A stretch of 64,000 nucleotides of DNA from Eucommia ulmoides (taxonomy: Eukaryota; Streptophyta; Magnoliopsida; Garryales; Eucommiaceae): the NCBI GenBank assembly GCA_016647705.1, contig CM028335.1, forward strand, positions 41,977,026 to 42,041,025, in the 5' to 3' direction. Positions 46,460 through 58,000 of the stretch are shown piece after piece (position 1 is the stretch's first letter; each line of letters opens with the position of its first letter). The position numbers and the translations under genes are program-made. The notes below the pieces were generated by a model. That model was not told the DNA's origin, made no database searches, and saw nothing but the letters and a program-made list of their open reading frames with translations.

Positions 46460-48072
46460 TGATAGGTGTAAAATATCTATCTAATTCTAAACCGAATTTA
46501 CCAGTTTTCGAGTACTTTATTGAAGTTTGAATATCGTTTTAGCTGTTTTTATTAGTCAGGAGTAGGGAAGTTAACAATCAGCAAACCGAGCGAAATGGTA
46601 CAAAAAGGGTAGCAAAAAAGATGAAAAAAAGAGGTTTCAAATAACAGAGCTATTCCGCCTATGCGAAGTTTCCACTGCCTAGGCGGAAATTCAGCAGAAA
46701 GATGCAAAAACTGAAGATTTGAAATTCGCCTAGGCGAAGTTTCCACCGCCTAGGCGGAAATCCGTTAGAAGGTTGCAAGGGATGAAGTATTGAATCCGCC
46801 TAGGCGAAGTTTCCACCGCCTAGGCGGAAATCCATCAGAATGCTGGATGAACTGAATTGCTGGATTTAGTTGTACTGCTGTAAATCCGCCTAGGCGAAGT
46901 AGCTACCGCCTAGGCGGAATTCCGTCAGAAAGATAAGGAGCCAAGAAGTTAGTCCTCCACCTAAGCGAAGTTTTTACTGCTTAGGCGGAATTCTAACCGA
47001 CTTAAGCTCCGCCTAAGCGAAGTTTCTACCGCTTAGGCGAAAATCGCAGAACAGGTCAAAATATTTGTTTAGATATTTTTGAACCCCTAAGCCTATAAAT
47101 ACCCCTTGGCCACGTCTAAAACTTGGAGTTGAAGAACCCTAACCCTAGTAAAGAGCTCTTAAGCTATATTTTGAAGATCAAGAAGGAGGTTCATCATTCG
47201 GATAAAGAAGGATAACTTGCGGATCGATCATTAGCGACAGTGAACCGTTTCACTTCCAGATTTGATCATTTCTCTCTTGTTTTATTCTTTGTAATCACTT
47301 TTTCATATCTAAGAATGTTGAATCTCTCTTATTTTGTATGGTATATGGTTAATATCTTATAGTAGTAGTTAAATGTTACTTAGGTGTAGTCAAAATCATG
47401 TAATCGTTTAGTTGAATGAATTAATGTTACTTTAACGTGTTGTTTGTCTAAATCCGATTGTGTTTACCGTTATTCTTGATATTATACTTGTATAGATAAA
47501 ACGAGAATACGGGGTTTGATACTCGGGAGAGGTAACCCCGAATTCGGATTAGGGTAAATACAACGTGACTTTCTAACGACCCAGGAGGGCGTTAGAACGT
47601 ATGCAACCCATGATGTTGGCTCAAAACTCACGCGACCTAGGGTCGTTAAGGAGTTGAAGGGGACTTCTTCACTGGCACAAAGTCGTGTAATCCCCCGTTT
47701 TACACTCGAGAGAGGTAGCGGAGGAGTTATTGATACAGAGTTTGTCGGATTAGATAAAAACTGTTATAGCTAACTAAATGACATCGATTATGCATTATAT
47801 GAAAGAGATTAATACCTAAGTAATTAGTGTAATTAGAACTAACCCAATAGTTGTAGTCTATCTTAGTATAGTAAATAGAAAACAAACGAATTACGATTAG
47901 TCGAGATAATACGAAACTATGTAAATCACAATACTCAAACGAATTACACGAATTTCCCAGTAGAACAATATCCGATCCTAAAAGATCCATTATATTAAAA
48001 CTAGACCTCATACACTTGCGAGTAGTCCAATTACCGTGAGGAGGAAACATGTGTGAATCTAAGCAAGTAACA
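46460..48072 (+). repeat. Element B 3' LTR
   Basis: 1613 bp from TGATAGGTGTAAAATATC to AGCAAGTAACA. An array of six paired palindromes lies at 46640-47045. A TATA-like CTATAAATACCCC is at 47093-47105, so transcription probably starts just after the array. The last 520 bp match the truncated 5' LTR. Confidence 0.9.
46640..47045. repeat. Paired-palindrome array in element B LTR
   Basis: Six modules, starting near 46650, 46727, 46797, 46884, 46957 and 47010. Each has a left box CCGCCTAGGCGAA, 5-7 bases (GTTTC, GTAGC), and a right box ACCGCCTAGGCGGAA. Spacers of 35-60 bp are not conserved. The TAGG centre becomes TAAG in the last two modules with matching changes on both arms in most boxes. Confidence 0.9.
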
Positions 48073-48568
48073 CTCTCCCTCTGCTCACTGAGCTCATTTA
48101 CTTGATTTATTCTACCATTTTTTTTGCAGAGATTGTTAGTGAAGTTTATTCAAATGCCATTTCAACTATTTATGACATGATTGTGGAAACTCAAATGACA
48201 TTTCAATTATTTTTGTAAGGAGTTGAGTTTTGGGATGTTGATATGAACAATTCAAAGTAATACAAAAATTACTATTCTAAACTTTGTGTCCACCTGTGAT
48301 CTGGCCAACGATGAATTTTACCATAAGAAAATTCAATTATTGAATAGGTAACTAATCATAATTTACTATATGGCTAAAATATATCTCTAACACACTCGGC
48401 TCATCATGGTTAACCATGTATCTAATGGTAATTTCTACAGACTAACTATAACTTAATTATTTATTTTTGATCTGTTCAGATACATGCTGTCAAAAACTCT
48501 TTGCAAAAGGCAAGACTCAACACCTATTGGCATGGGCAGAGCCACAAGGAGCAAAAAAGAGGTCAATA
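48073..48568 (+). other. Possible remnant exons of an unknown host gene
   Basis: A pyrimidine run and GCAG at 48126-48129 precede an 85-bp open stretch (48130-48214) followed by GTAAGG. A second acceptor TTCAG ends at 48479 and is followed by open sequence up to the Ale LTR at 48569. Joined, the two stretches keep one frame (IVSEVYSNAISTIYDMIVET, then YMLSKTLCKRQDSTPIGMGR). I recognise no family. It may be chance. Confidence 0.2.
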
Positions 48569-48757
48569 TATTGAATTGTATCTTTCTCATTCATATCATT
48601 TCGTTCATACAAGATGTGTATATATAGTTTTATTCTAGACATGAAATCCTAGAATCACACTATCATATCTCCCAATTACCCCAATTACAATCTCAATCAA
48701 GTCTCTAAAATAGGAAGGTAAAATTACTCTAAATTAGGAAGGTAGAATCATTCAACA
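48569..48757 (-). repeat. Ale-type copia 3' LTR
   Basis: Short LTR of 189 bp, on the minus strand starting TGTTGAATGATTC and ending ATTCAATA, so the ends mirror each other. A polypurine tract, read CTTGAGGGAGAG, is at 48769-48758. Size and ends fit small copia elements of the Ale/Retrofit type. Confidence 0.7.
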
Positions 48758-49196
48758 CTCTCCCTCAAGTTGGTGCATAGATGTCCCATATGCCCAACTT
48801 GTCTAGATACTTTAAAAATACCCGATTTGAGACTGCTTTGGTGAGGATGTCATCCAATTGATCCTCTGATCGAATCTTAGGCAATTTTATAATTTTTCCA
48901 TCTAGCTTTTCCTTGATGAAAAATTTATCAATCTCGACGTGATGAAAAACATGATAATTGGAGATTACTTCAGCCCATACAATGATTTCTTTAGTTTGCA
49001 AACCTTTTGGTTGTGTCTTTTGGGTATCATACATCCCAGTGGGAGATCCATGTAGACTTCTTCAAATAATTCACCATGCAAAAAGGCATTCTTCACATCA
49101 AATTGTTGTAAGGATCAATCCAAGTTGGCAGCTAAAGAGCAAGTGCTACTCGCTTGAAAACAAAAAGTGAACAACCTTGATTTAAATATTATCATA
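48758..49196 (-). pseudogene. Ale-type copia pol fragment (reverse transcriptase joined to RNase H end)
   Basis: On the minus strand, 49140-48950 reads [20 protein letters not shown], then [12 protein letters not shown] and a stop, the middle of a copia reverse transcriptase. It then jumps to HHVEIDKFFIKEKLDGKIIK and DQLDDILTKAVSNRVFLKYL, LGIWDIYAPT and a stop, the end of RNase H. Everything between SLYGLK.SP and the H-x-x-H-V-E-I-D block, including the YVDD catalytic loop, is deleted. The fragment ends at the solo LTR. Confidence 0.8.
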
Positions 49197-49201
49197 GGAA
49201 T

Positions 49202-51485
49202 TGTTGGCCCAGTGAACTACCCAAGAAGGGGGTGAATTGGGTAGTTCTAAAAATTTATGCAATTTAAATCTTTCAACGCTTAATTAATCAAATAATCAAT
49301 TTATCCTAAATTAATTATTATCTTCGTTACGCAGCGGATAAATGTTTAAATATAGGTGCACACCAAAACAAAATGTAAAGAAAGTAAACAATGCAGCACA
49401 CCAAGATATATCATGGTTCAGCAAGCTAGCCTTGCCTAATCTAATCCCCCGAGCTCCATAGAGATTTGCACCCTCTAAAACCCTGATTCTTTTAACGGTA
49501 GGAACCAAACCCTTACAATGATTATTTTCCTAGGCTCATAATCAACCTTTACAATTTTCTTTTCCCAGGCTAAGGAAGAATCTTATATTTTTTCAGGCTA
49601 AAGACTAACCTAATTCTATTACAGGAAGAATCACAGCCTAATCTTTTTAACACGCCAAAGATTAAACCTCACAACACTCACAAATATCATTTTCCCATGT
49701 AAGGATTGAACCTTTACAAATCACTCAAAATTAATTCTATTCAGGAAGAATTAACACTTAATTCTTTTCAAGAGAAAAGAATTACCTAACATTTTTATAC
49801 ATTACGCAAAGATCAAACCTCAACCTTTTCCCCGGAAAAGATTGAAACCCAAGCTACCCTAACTAGATATAGACCTAACCGTATCTAATCCGCACAAACT
49901 CATCAATACAAAAAAATAAAATAATGAATTTCTTCCCACTCCGAACTTCTACCACCTCAAAACAATTATAGTCGATTAATGTCTTGAAATTTACTACGTG
50001 ATAGAATTTAAGTGAGGAAATTTAATATCTAATTATAACAAGTGTGGGTAGCACGAAATTAAGCACGTAATCAGATAATACCACAAAATTGTTTTAAAAA
50101 GAATTTTTATGCTCTTAAGTTTAAAAAACGTTTTTTCAATGATCTTAAAACCGAGTAATAAAAAATATATGAAATCAAATTTCAGCACAATAACTTAGAA
50201 AGATCTCATCAGGAAAACACCGAAAGAATAGAATCAGAATCACAAGACAATACAAATCGGGGATGCCAACTCAACAACGTTTTAGCTCATGAACTTTTCA
50301 CACAAATGATCTCACGAATGATCTCTCGAATAAATCTTAGAATGATATCTCTTAGAAAGCTTAGGAACTTAATAGTTCTTGATGTGATATCATTAGATCT
50401 CAAATTCGTAAGTCCATTATAGTGATTTTAAACAAGCCCTCCAATGGCTAGTTTTAACAAGATAAGTCTCTAAAGAGCACTTATAGACCCCATATATCAT
50501 ATCTTTTCAATCCTGGTATAATTTACTTAAAAATATCTTTTAAATATCTCAATTAAGTCCACAAATTATTTCTTAAACTTTAAACAAAAAAATAGGAAGT
50601 ATTTAGTTGCTAAAATTGAGAGAATCTAAAATTACATGTACCAAATCAATAGGGATATCAAAATAGATGTATCATATCTTTAATATCTTTAAATCTCCCA
50701 AATCTCTCCATCAGATTTGCCAAAAATGGCTAATAACGACTAGTTTTTGACCAAAATATTAAAATCCTCGAAATCTCAACCAACACAGTTGGTTGACCGA
50801 ACCTCTGCCAGTTGGTTGACCGAACAATTCTGCATATAACATAGGCCAAACCCAAAAAGGCAGTCGGTTGACCAAATACCCCACAGTCGGTTGATTGATC
50901 GATTCAGGTTGCAATCCAGGCCAAAATTAAACCACGGTCGGTTGATCGATCGATTCAGAGAGTTTCACTTAGCCAATCGATTGACCGATCTATCCTGGGT
51001 AGTTGACTGATCAATGCTAGATGCTTTCTTTTCCACTTATTTCAGCTCCAAAATTCATCGTTTAATCCCATTAACTGATTGTTTTTCTCGGTTAACACAA
51101 TTGACACTAAAATTCAATTTTAAACACTATTTTCACGTAGGTCAATTTTTATTTTTCAATTTCACATAGGAGCAAATATTTGAACATTAATTAAGATCCT
51201 AAATTTCATTAAATCAAACACACATAAATATAACTCATCAATTAGTGCCGTGTGTGATCTTAATTTGGGACACATTAAGAGTATAAAAGTATTTGAGTTG
51301 TTTTCATCTAATTTTTTCGGAATCTTCAATACTCTTCATTTCTTCATTATCCATCTTTGCACCCTTGATAATTTCTTCATGATTCAATCTTTAATTGGAA
51401 CTCTTATGCTAAAACACTCAACAAACAAGTTAGTTCCACAAAAAATATCAACCCTTAATTGTCCATCAAAAACTTGGAATCAATA
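49202..51485 (-). mobile_element. Solo LTR, Sirevirus-like (2)
   Basis: Begins TGTTGGCCCAGTGAACTACC and ends TTGGAATCAATA. Flanked by exact GGAAT duplications (49197-49201 and 51486-51490). No internal sequence remains, so it is a product of LTR-LTR recombination. The palindrome cluster at 50770-51020 contains at least five TTGAC cores, several within GGTTGACCGA. Confidence 0.95.
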
Positions 51486-52059
51486 GGAATATTAATATTT
51501 CAAATTTTTATTCAATTTAAAAACTCTACTATGGTGGAAAATGGTTCTACTCTAACCTAAAATTATAATTTCTCAGCTTATGAGGTGAATTGAGGAAAAT
51601 CAAATATGCAACTTTTCATATTACACAAAATTGTTATTTTAGTATTTTATCTCATATTTTTAGCTTTTGTTGCTTTACTTTTGCTATTCTCATTTAATTC
51701 AAACACTCAGTTCTGTCAAACCCGATTGTCTCCAACCTTTAGTTTGAGTATTTTGTGTGTTTGTTCTCAATATTGTCGAATGCCCAAATTATTAAAAAAT
51801 TATCATTAGTATTTCGTTATATTTGTTAATTGTTGTAGGAATTGAGATAACTGAATAATTAATATTGTTTCATTGTTTTTTTTCATCGCTTTAGTCTTTG
51901 TTTCTCAATTATCTTTGTAAGTCTTTAAGTTATATTTTTTTCTTTACATCCGTGACTTCAAGTATGGGTAATACGCTAGTATATAAACAAAAATATAACT
52001 AACATATAAAACATGAATTCAAAAAAACAAAACCAAACCACAAAACTAACCCTAACACA
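51486..52059. other. Unassigned AT-rich spacer
   Basis: No gene recognised; the open frames are short and hydrophobic by composition. I do not see a continuation of the Ale fragment after the solo LTR. Confidence 0.45.
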
Positions 52060-52616
52060 TAGGGGTGGTCATGGGTCCGGGGGCCTACCCAGCCCGGTAC
52101 TCTTTTTTATGGCTTGGACTTCAATTTCAAGTCCATGGGCAAGGCTAAGGCTTAGATTTTAAGACCCGAACAAATTTATGGTCAGGCTTGGCAAGGCTGA
52201 ATTCTTTTAGGCCAACCCGATCATTAATTAATATATATGTGTGTGTACGATAGACATCAAACAAACCCTAGTTCATTTCATTTTCATCAAATTGGCTCTT
52301 TTGAACTCTACTATAATTTTGTATTTTAGGAACCTCAACCAGTTTTATACATAGTTAGCATTATATATATATATATATAGTTTCGTTGATTTCATGTGAA
52401 TGTGAATGTGAATGGCCAATGGCCACTAATTGATGTTTATGTTTTAAAATTAAAAAAAAAAAAATTATAGGGTCGAGCTTGGGCTTGATTTTTTTTTTGT
52501 AAGGTCAGGTTTGGGCATGAAAGTAGGGCCCAATCATAAGGTCGGGCCGGGTCAGGGGTATTTTCTTGTAATACCATAGGTAAAGCCTGGCCCAATCAAA
52601 CCTATGACCATACCTA
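52060..52616. mobile_element. hAT-like MITE
   Basis: 557 bp with terminal inverted repeats TAGGGGTGGTCATGGG and, at the other end inverted, TAGGTATGGTCATAGG (13 of 16 positions). It is flanked by exact 8-bp duplications CTAACACA (52052-52059 and 52617-52624). The subterminal parts carry GGGTC/GGGCC words in both orientations. It has no coding sequence. Terminal repeats and duplication length fit the hAT superfamily. Confidence 0.85.
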
Positions 52617-52680
52617 CTAACACACACACACACACACACACACATATGCACACATACACACACATATAAGAGGGATTAAA

Positions 52681-52737
<57 letters not shown>

Positions 52738-54042
52738 TATATTAGGGGTTAAACTGTAAATATATATAAAAGTGAGGTATAAATGTCATAAAAATATATC
52801 TAAAATATCAGTTACAAGGTTCAATTACAGGTTCGATTTCGTGGTTATTATCCTAAAACTAAAACCAAAACCAAAATCAAAACCGCTTCAATTACTAATT
52901 TCAAAACCAAAATCGCAACAAAACCATTTAGTCGGTTTTAAAATCAGACTAATCAGTTTGGTTTCGTTTGGTTACCCATCGGTTAATTTTTTATTGTCAT
53001 ATAGATTTCAATTATTGTCCTCAAAGCCTCCATTTCTAACCCACACACACCATATGGCCTCTTGACTCATTCTGTAGCACCTTCCCAAACAATTGAGCTC
53101 TCTCCGTGCCATCCTCTTCACCACGCCATCCTCCTCTATCGTTAAGCCATCCCCATTGCCATCTTCGCTCATCCTCCACTAAATTGGCACTACCACTGTC
53201 AAATCCACATCTAAACTACCATCACTGCGCCATCCTCCCCCTCTCATAGATATGAAACCCTACTAATTCCCTAGCACAACAACTACTATTTCCATTGTTT
53301 GCTCTCTCCCGACTCAACCTCCTACTGCCATCGCCACCGCTAATGTTGTGCTTTAGCTAGATCTTGCTCCATTCTTCAATTATAGCTAAAGATTTATGTC
53401 GATCTCACAGTCCACGCCACTAACATTTCCATTTCCATCATTGCAACTTACTTACCACCACCGAATCTCGCTCTATTGTCTCTATTGAAATTGAATCTGC
53501 ACCATATACTACCATCTTATCCTCACTACCTTCGGTGTGAGAGAGAAATTGTAGGTACTCCAATCGTATTTTCTCATTCCAATTTTCAATTGTAACTTAT
53601 TTATTTTGGGTAAAATAGTTTTGATAATTTGAGGTTTATCCCCTTTGCTAATCTATGAACTTTTTGTAAACTTGACTTTTTTTTAGATTTATTTTGTGTT
53701 GGTCGACATAGGATGAAGGTCTGTTTTTTCTTTTTATAAAAATCTAAATTATCACCTTATTTTTTCTCCATTGGGACTTGGATATTTTTTCCTAAAAATT
53801 AGAATATGTTCTTTGTTTGTTCATAGGGTTCATTTCATGTGTATGTACTGATTCATCTAAAATTTTGCCTTTGATTGTTGTTTTTTTCTTCAATTTTGAA
53901 GCTTTTGGGAACTATAAAATTGAACATCACCTATTTTATTAGGGTCATCAATGAAAATCACAGTTCCTTAACTAAAAAGAACCTAGATTCTAATCATCCT
54001 AGAAACTTGCAGTAGGCCTTAATCTTTGTCAGCAGTGTTTTT
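52617..54042. other. Unassigned spacer with microsatellites
   Basis: (CA)n at 52621-52644 and (TA)n with one TG break at 52684-52742. Between 53050 and 53530 is a C-rich stretch with many CCATC and CCACC words, similar in style to 36190-36470, without a recognisable protein. The remainder is T-rich and non-coding. Confidence 0.5.
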
Positions 54043-54369
54043 GAGCAACTCCAATGCGAGAGAGACATTTAGAATTGAGAAATCAATAAATGACTATTTG
54101 AATAGTAATTTGCCTACCCATAATCAAGAAGTTATCCAAACCAAATAGACATTCATGTTAGCCATTTATTTATTTATTAATTTTTATTTAAATTTTTTAA
54201 CCAATAAATTGAAATATTTTCTTAATTTTATTGCAAATTTAATTTTTATTGCCAAATCCAAATTTTACCACCAAACTTCACTTATAAATATAACTTATTT
54301 TTCTAAAAATTATCAATCTTTACTTCATTTTCTTCCCAACTCATTTGTTATTTCTTTTAAAATTATTAT
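54043..54369 (+). mobile_element. PIF/Harbinger element, left end
   Basis: Starts GAGCAACTCCAATGCGAGAG at 54043, the type of end seen on many plant PIF/Harbinger elements and their MITEs. It continues as non-coding sequence to the Sirevirus insertion at 54370. The transposase frame resumes just right of that insertion, at about 61956. I did not find a matching inverted end at the right, so this limit is inferred. Confidence 0.5.
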
Positions 54370-56608
54370 TGTTGGCCCAAAGAGCTACCCAAGATGGGGG
54401 TGAATTAGGTAGTTACTAAAATTAAACAATTAATTTCTTTAAACACGAATAATCAATTTCCCTAAATAGATTATTATCATGTTACGTAGTGAAAATATGT
54501 TTACTTCTAAATACACACCCAAACACAATGTAAGAAAATAAGCAATGCAGCACACAATAATATATTCTTGTTTAGTAAGCTACTCTTACCTATATCTAAT
54601 CCCCCAAGCTCAACGGAGATTCGCAATCCACTAAACCCCTTTGATCCCTTTACCAGGTAAGAATCAAACATTTACAACGATTATTTTATAAGCACATAAT
54701 CAACCTTTACAAATTACCCTTTTTCCAAGCCAATGATGAACCCTATATCTTTTTACCATGCCAAAAATTAACCTAACAATCTCTCACTTATCATTTTCAT
54801 AGGGAATGACGAACCTTTACAATTCACTCAAAATAACAATTCAATTATCGGAAGAATCAAAACCTAATTCTTTACAAGGAAAAAGAATAACCTAATTTTT
54901 TTGCTGGATAAAGATCAAACCCTAACCTTTTTCACAGTAAAAAGATCAAAACCTAGCTTCCCTGACTACATACCATCCTAAACGTGCCTAATTCGCTCAA
55001 ATTCATAAATACAAAAATTGTAAGTTTCTTCCCACAAGGAGTTTCTACCACATCAATACAAATACACTTGATTAATGTCCCAAGTAATTACTACGTGATA
55101 GATAAAATTTCTAGGTAAATAAAATCTGATTAATAAATAATTTGGGTAGCACAATTTAATCACATAATCAAGTAATCAAACAAAAATTGTTTAAAATAAT
55201 TTTTTAGGCTTTTAAGTTTAAAACGATTTTCTAACAATCTTATACCAAGTAATCAAGATAAAAATAACTTCAAAATAAACAACAGAGCTTGGAAAGATCT
55301 CACTGGGAAACACCAAAGATAATGATAGTATAGCAATAGAACATAAATCGGTGGCGCTAAACCTCAAGCGCTTTAGATCAAGAACATAAAATAAATCTCT
55401 CACAGAAATCTCAGTGTAAATATAACTATTAGAAAAGCTTAAACTGATTGTTCTTAATGTCTATTATCTCTTTAAGTAGACCTAAAACTAACCCTCCAAC
55501 GGCTAGTTTTCAAATGTTATGTCAATAAACGACACACTTAGACCCCATATAATATTAAGACCCCATATAATATTACCGTTTATTTCTGGTGTATTCCATA
55601 TTAAATATTTTTGAACTCTCTCATATAAGTCTATAAAACAATTCTCAATTTAAAACCAAACAAATAGAAAATATTAATCCATTTAAATTAAGAGAATCCA
55701 TAAGTATGTGGACCAAATCAATAATGATAAAAGAATAGGTAGGCCATATCTTAATTAGGTTCAAATCCCCCAAATATCTCCCTTGGAATCCTAAAATAGG
55801 GATAGTTTTTTACCAATAGACCAAGTCACACGAAACCTCAACTGACTCAGTCTGCTGACCAAGCCTTGAGGATCAGTTGACTGACCAATCCTGTATCATA
55901 TTTCAACCGTTGGCTTTAGGCCAGTCGGTTGACCGACTACCTTTAATCAGTTGACCAATTGGATCAGAGCGATCCAATTTTCCTCCAATTCTCCTTCTTA
56001 CTCAAATGGTTGACCGACCCATTTCATTTGGTTAACCGATTGGATCAATGTGCTCACTTCCTTCGCTAATTCAACTACTGTTTCAAACGGTTGATTGACC
56101 TCTTTAATCCAATTGACCGATTGGATCAGTACTACCCCATTTTAGTACCAAAACTCACTATTTGGTTGGTTGACCGATTGCTTTTCTCGGTTGACCGAAT
56201 TAACCCAAAATACAACTTTTTATACTTTAAAACATATTTTTCAATTAGGTCAATTATCAATTTCATTTCACATAAGGAGCACATACAATATTTCAATTTA
56301 TGATCTTGAACTTACACTTTTTTATCATGACACACATATAATTAACTCATTTAAAGTGTCGTGTGTGATCCTAATTTGGGTTGCATTAAGAGTATATAAG
56401 TAGAGAGTTATTTTTACCTATTTTTCTTCAAGGTATTCAAAACTTTTCATATCTTCATTGCATCCATCTTGCACCGTTTATGTTTTCTTCATAAGGTCTT
56501 CTTCTTAAACACATGCCTAGAACTTATAATTCTGAAATACTTGATAAAATGATTAGTTTTACCAAAAACATCAATACTTAATTTTTCATTAAAACCTTGG
56601 ATTCAATA
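54370..56608 (-). repeat. 3' LTR of the non-autonomous Sirevirus-like element
   Basis: 2239 bp, TGTTGGCCCAAAGAGC to GGATTCAATA. The palindrome cluster lies at about 55840-56200 with eight or so TTGAC cores. A local duplication (GACCCCATATAATATTA) is at 55541-55575. Confidence 0.9.
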
Positions 56609-58000
56609 ATCTCCTCCTTTTTTACGATGATAATTAACTTTGATATATTTCTTCAATAAAGAATGTAACCATGCACCCCCTAAATCCAAGAACGGGTATT
56701 TAAACTCATTTAAGCACGATTATTATAACTTATTTAAAGATATTTGATATAATCTCAAATAAACCATAATAAATATATGCAACATAAGCTCAAAACTCTT
56801 AAATAACTTCTCCTTTTAATTAATGCAATGCTTAGGGAACAAATCCTAAACATCAACTATTCATTAAACATCAACTTCTCCCCCTTTGTTATCTCAAAAA
56901 GTAGGGACGGATAGTCAAAAACATTAATCTAGGCATACATCGTTGTGCCTATCCATATCTAAACCTCAAATGATTTTCACGAATTGATCTTCAACTAGAG
57001 GTTTGGTGAAAATATCAACAAGCTAATCAGAGGTATCAACATATTCAATATCCCCTTTTTCAATTTAAGCATAACATAGTGTTGCCCTACTTACAAAAAC
57101 TTGTCCCCTATATAAATGTAAACATTAATTCATGCTTAAGAGAGCAAAACAATATCATATAACGTTTCCCCTTAACATCAAATTATCTTCTTCTTTGTTA
57201 CATCAAAAGTGGAGATTATGAATAGAACAATTTCTAAAATTAATCTAATCATATTGAGGCAATTTTAAGAGATTATCAAAATATTTCAACAATGTAGTAT
57301 AAAATCATATAATTTCAATTAAGTTAACATGCTTTATTCATAATACCAATTAATATATTCCCTTCAGATAGAATAAAAAAATATGTAATCTTTAACGCAC
57401 TAGGATATGAAGCAGATCTTAATGATAATATATAAAATTGTTAACATAAATCTAATACATGTTTCAAACATGGATAAATGCATATTTATCTCATAAAATT
57501 TTAACTCCCTTTTAGAATAATAATCATTTAAAAAACAAGAGATATTAGTTGTATGCTAGACACTTAATGCCTACAAGGATATCCATATGCAATAGTATCA
57601 ACAAATTGAAATGTCATATATATTAAGAGATTATGTAGATGATATTAAAAGGAATTAACATGATTTCATAAACCAATATCTGCCATGCAAGCTTTATCAT
57701 AGTCATGATCAATACTTAGAATTCAAATCATATGAATGCATCAATTAAATAATTCGTTTATCATTTAAATAACCGCAATATTTCAAATAAATCAAGATAT
57801 CATGCATTTTAACAAATTAATTTAATTCAATGATAAACAAGTCGTGGATTGATATAACATATTTCACATATTTTAAACATGACTTTTAGTGGATCTTATA
57901 TAGCATAGCATAATAATATCACATACAAATATGTTAACTTATCTGATTATCATGCAATAATTCTAAGACAACAAAAGAATATTTCAAACAGCACAGGTAA
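56609..58000 (-). other. Internal non-coding part with unassigned ~1 kb
   Basis: 56609-57050 matches 7612-8150 of the larger copy (end of the pol region and polypurine tract). From about 57060 to 58000 the AT-rich sequence matches nothing I recognise in the larger copy. It occupies the place of the deleted pol region. Confidence 0.55.

Larger units (their letters stand above)
41971..48072 (+). mobile_element. Element B: non-autonomous Athila-like gypsy element
   Basis: Plus-strand element with a truncated 5' LTR (41971-42489), a good tRNA-Asp primer site (42496-42512), a short gag start, an integrase C-terminal remnant, a GC-palindrome stretch, a remnant of the same ORF as in element D, a polypurine tract (46446-46459) and a complete 3' LTR (46460-48072). 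Protease, reverse transcriptase and RNase H are missing altogether. The antisense 107-codon frames in the two LTRs differ at only about seven residues, so B is young relative to its neighbours. Confidence 0.85.

Noticed and set aside
46640..47045. CRISPR-like look of regularly spaced palindromic repeats
   Set aside because: This is plant nuclear DNA, the repeats are degenerate and paired, spacing is irregular and no cas genes exist. The array is inside an LTR.
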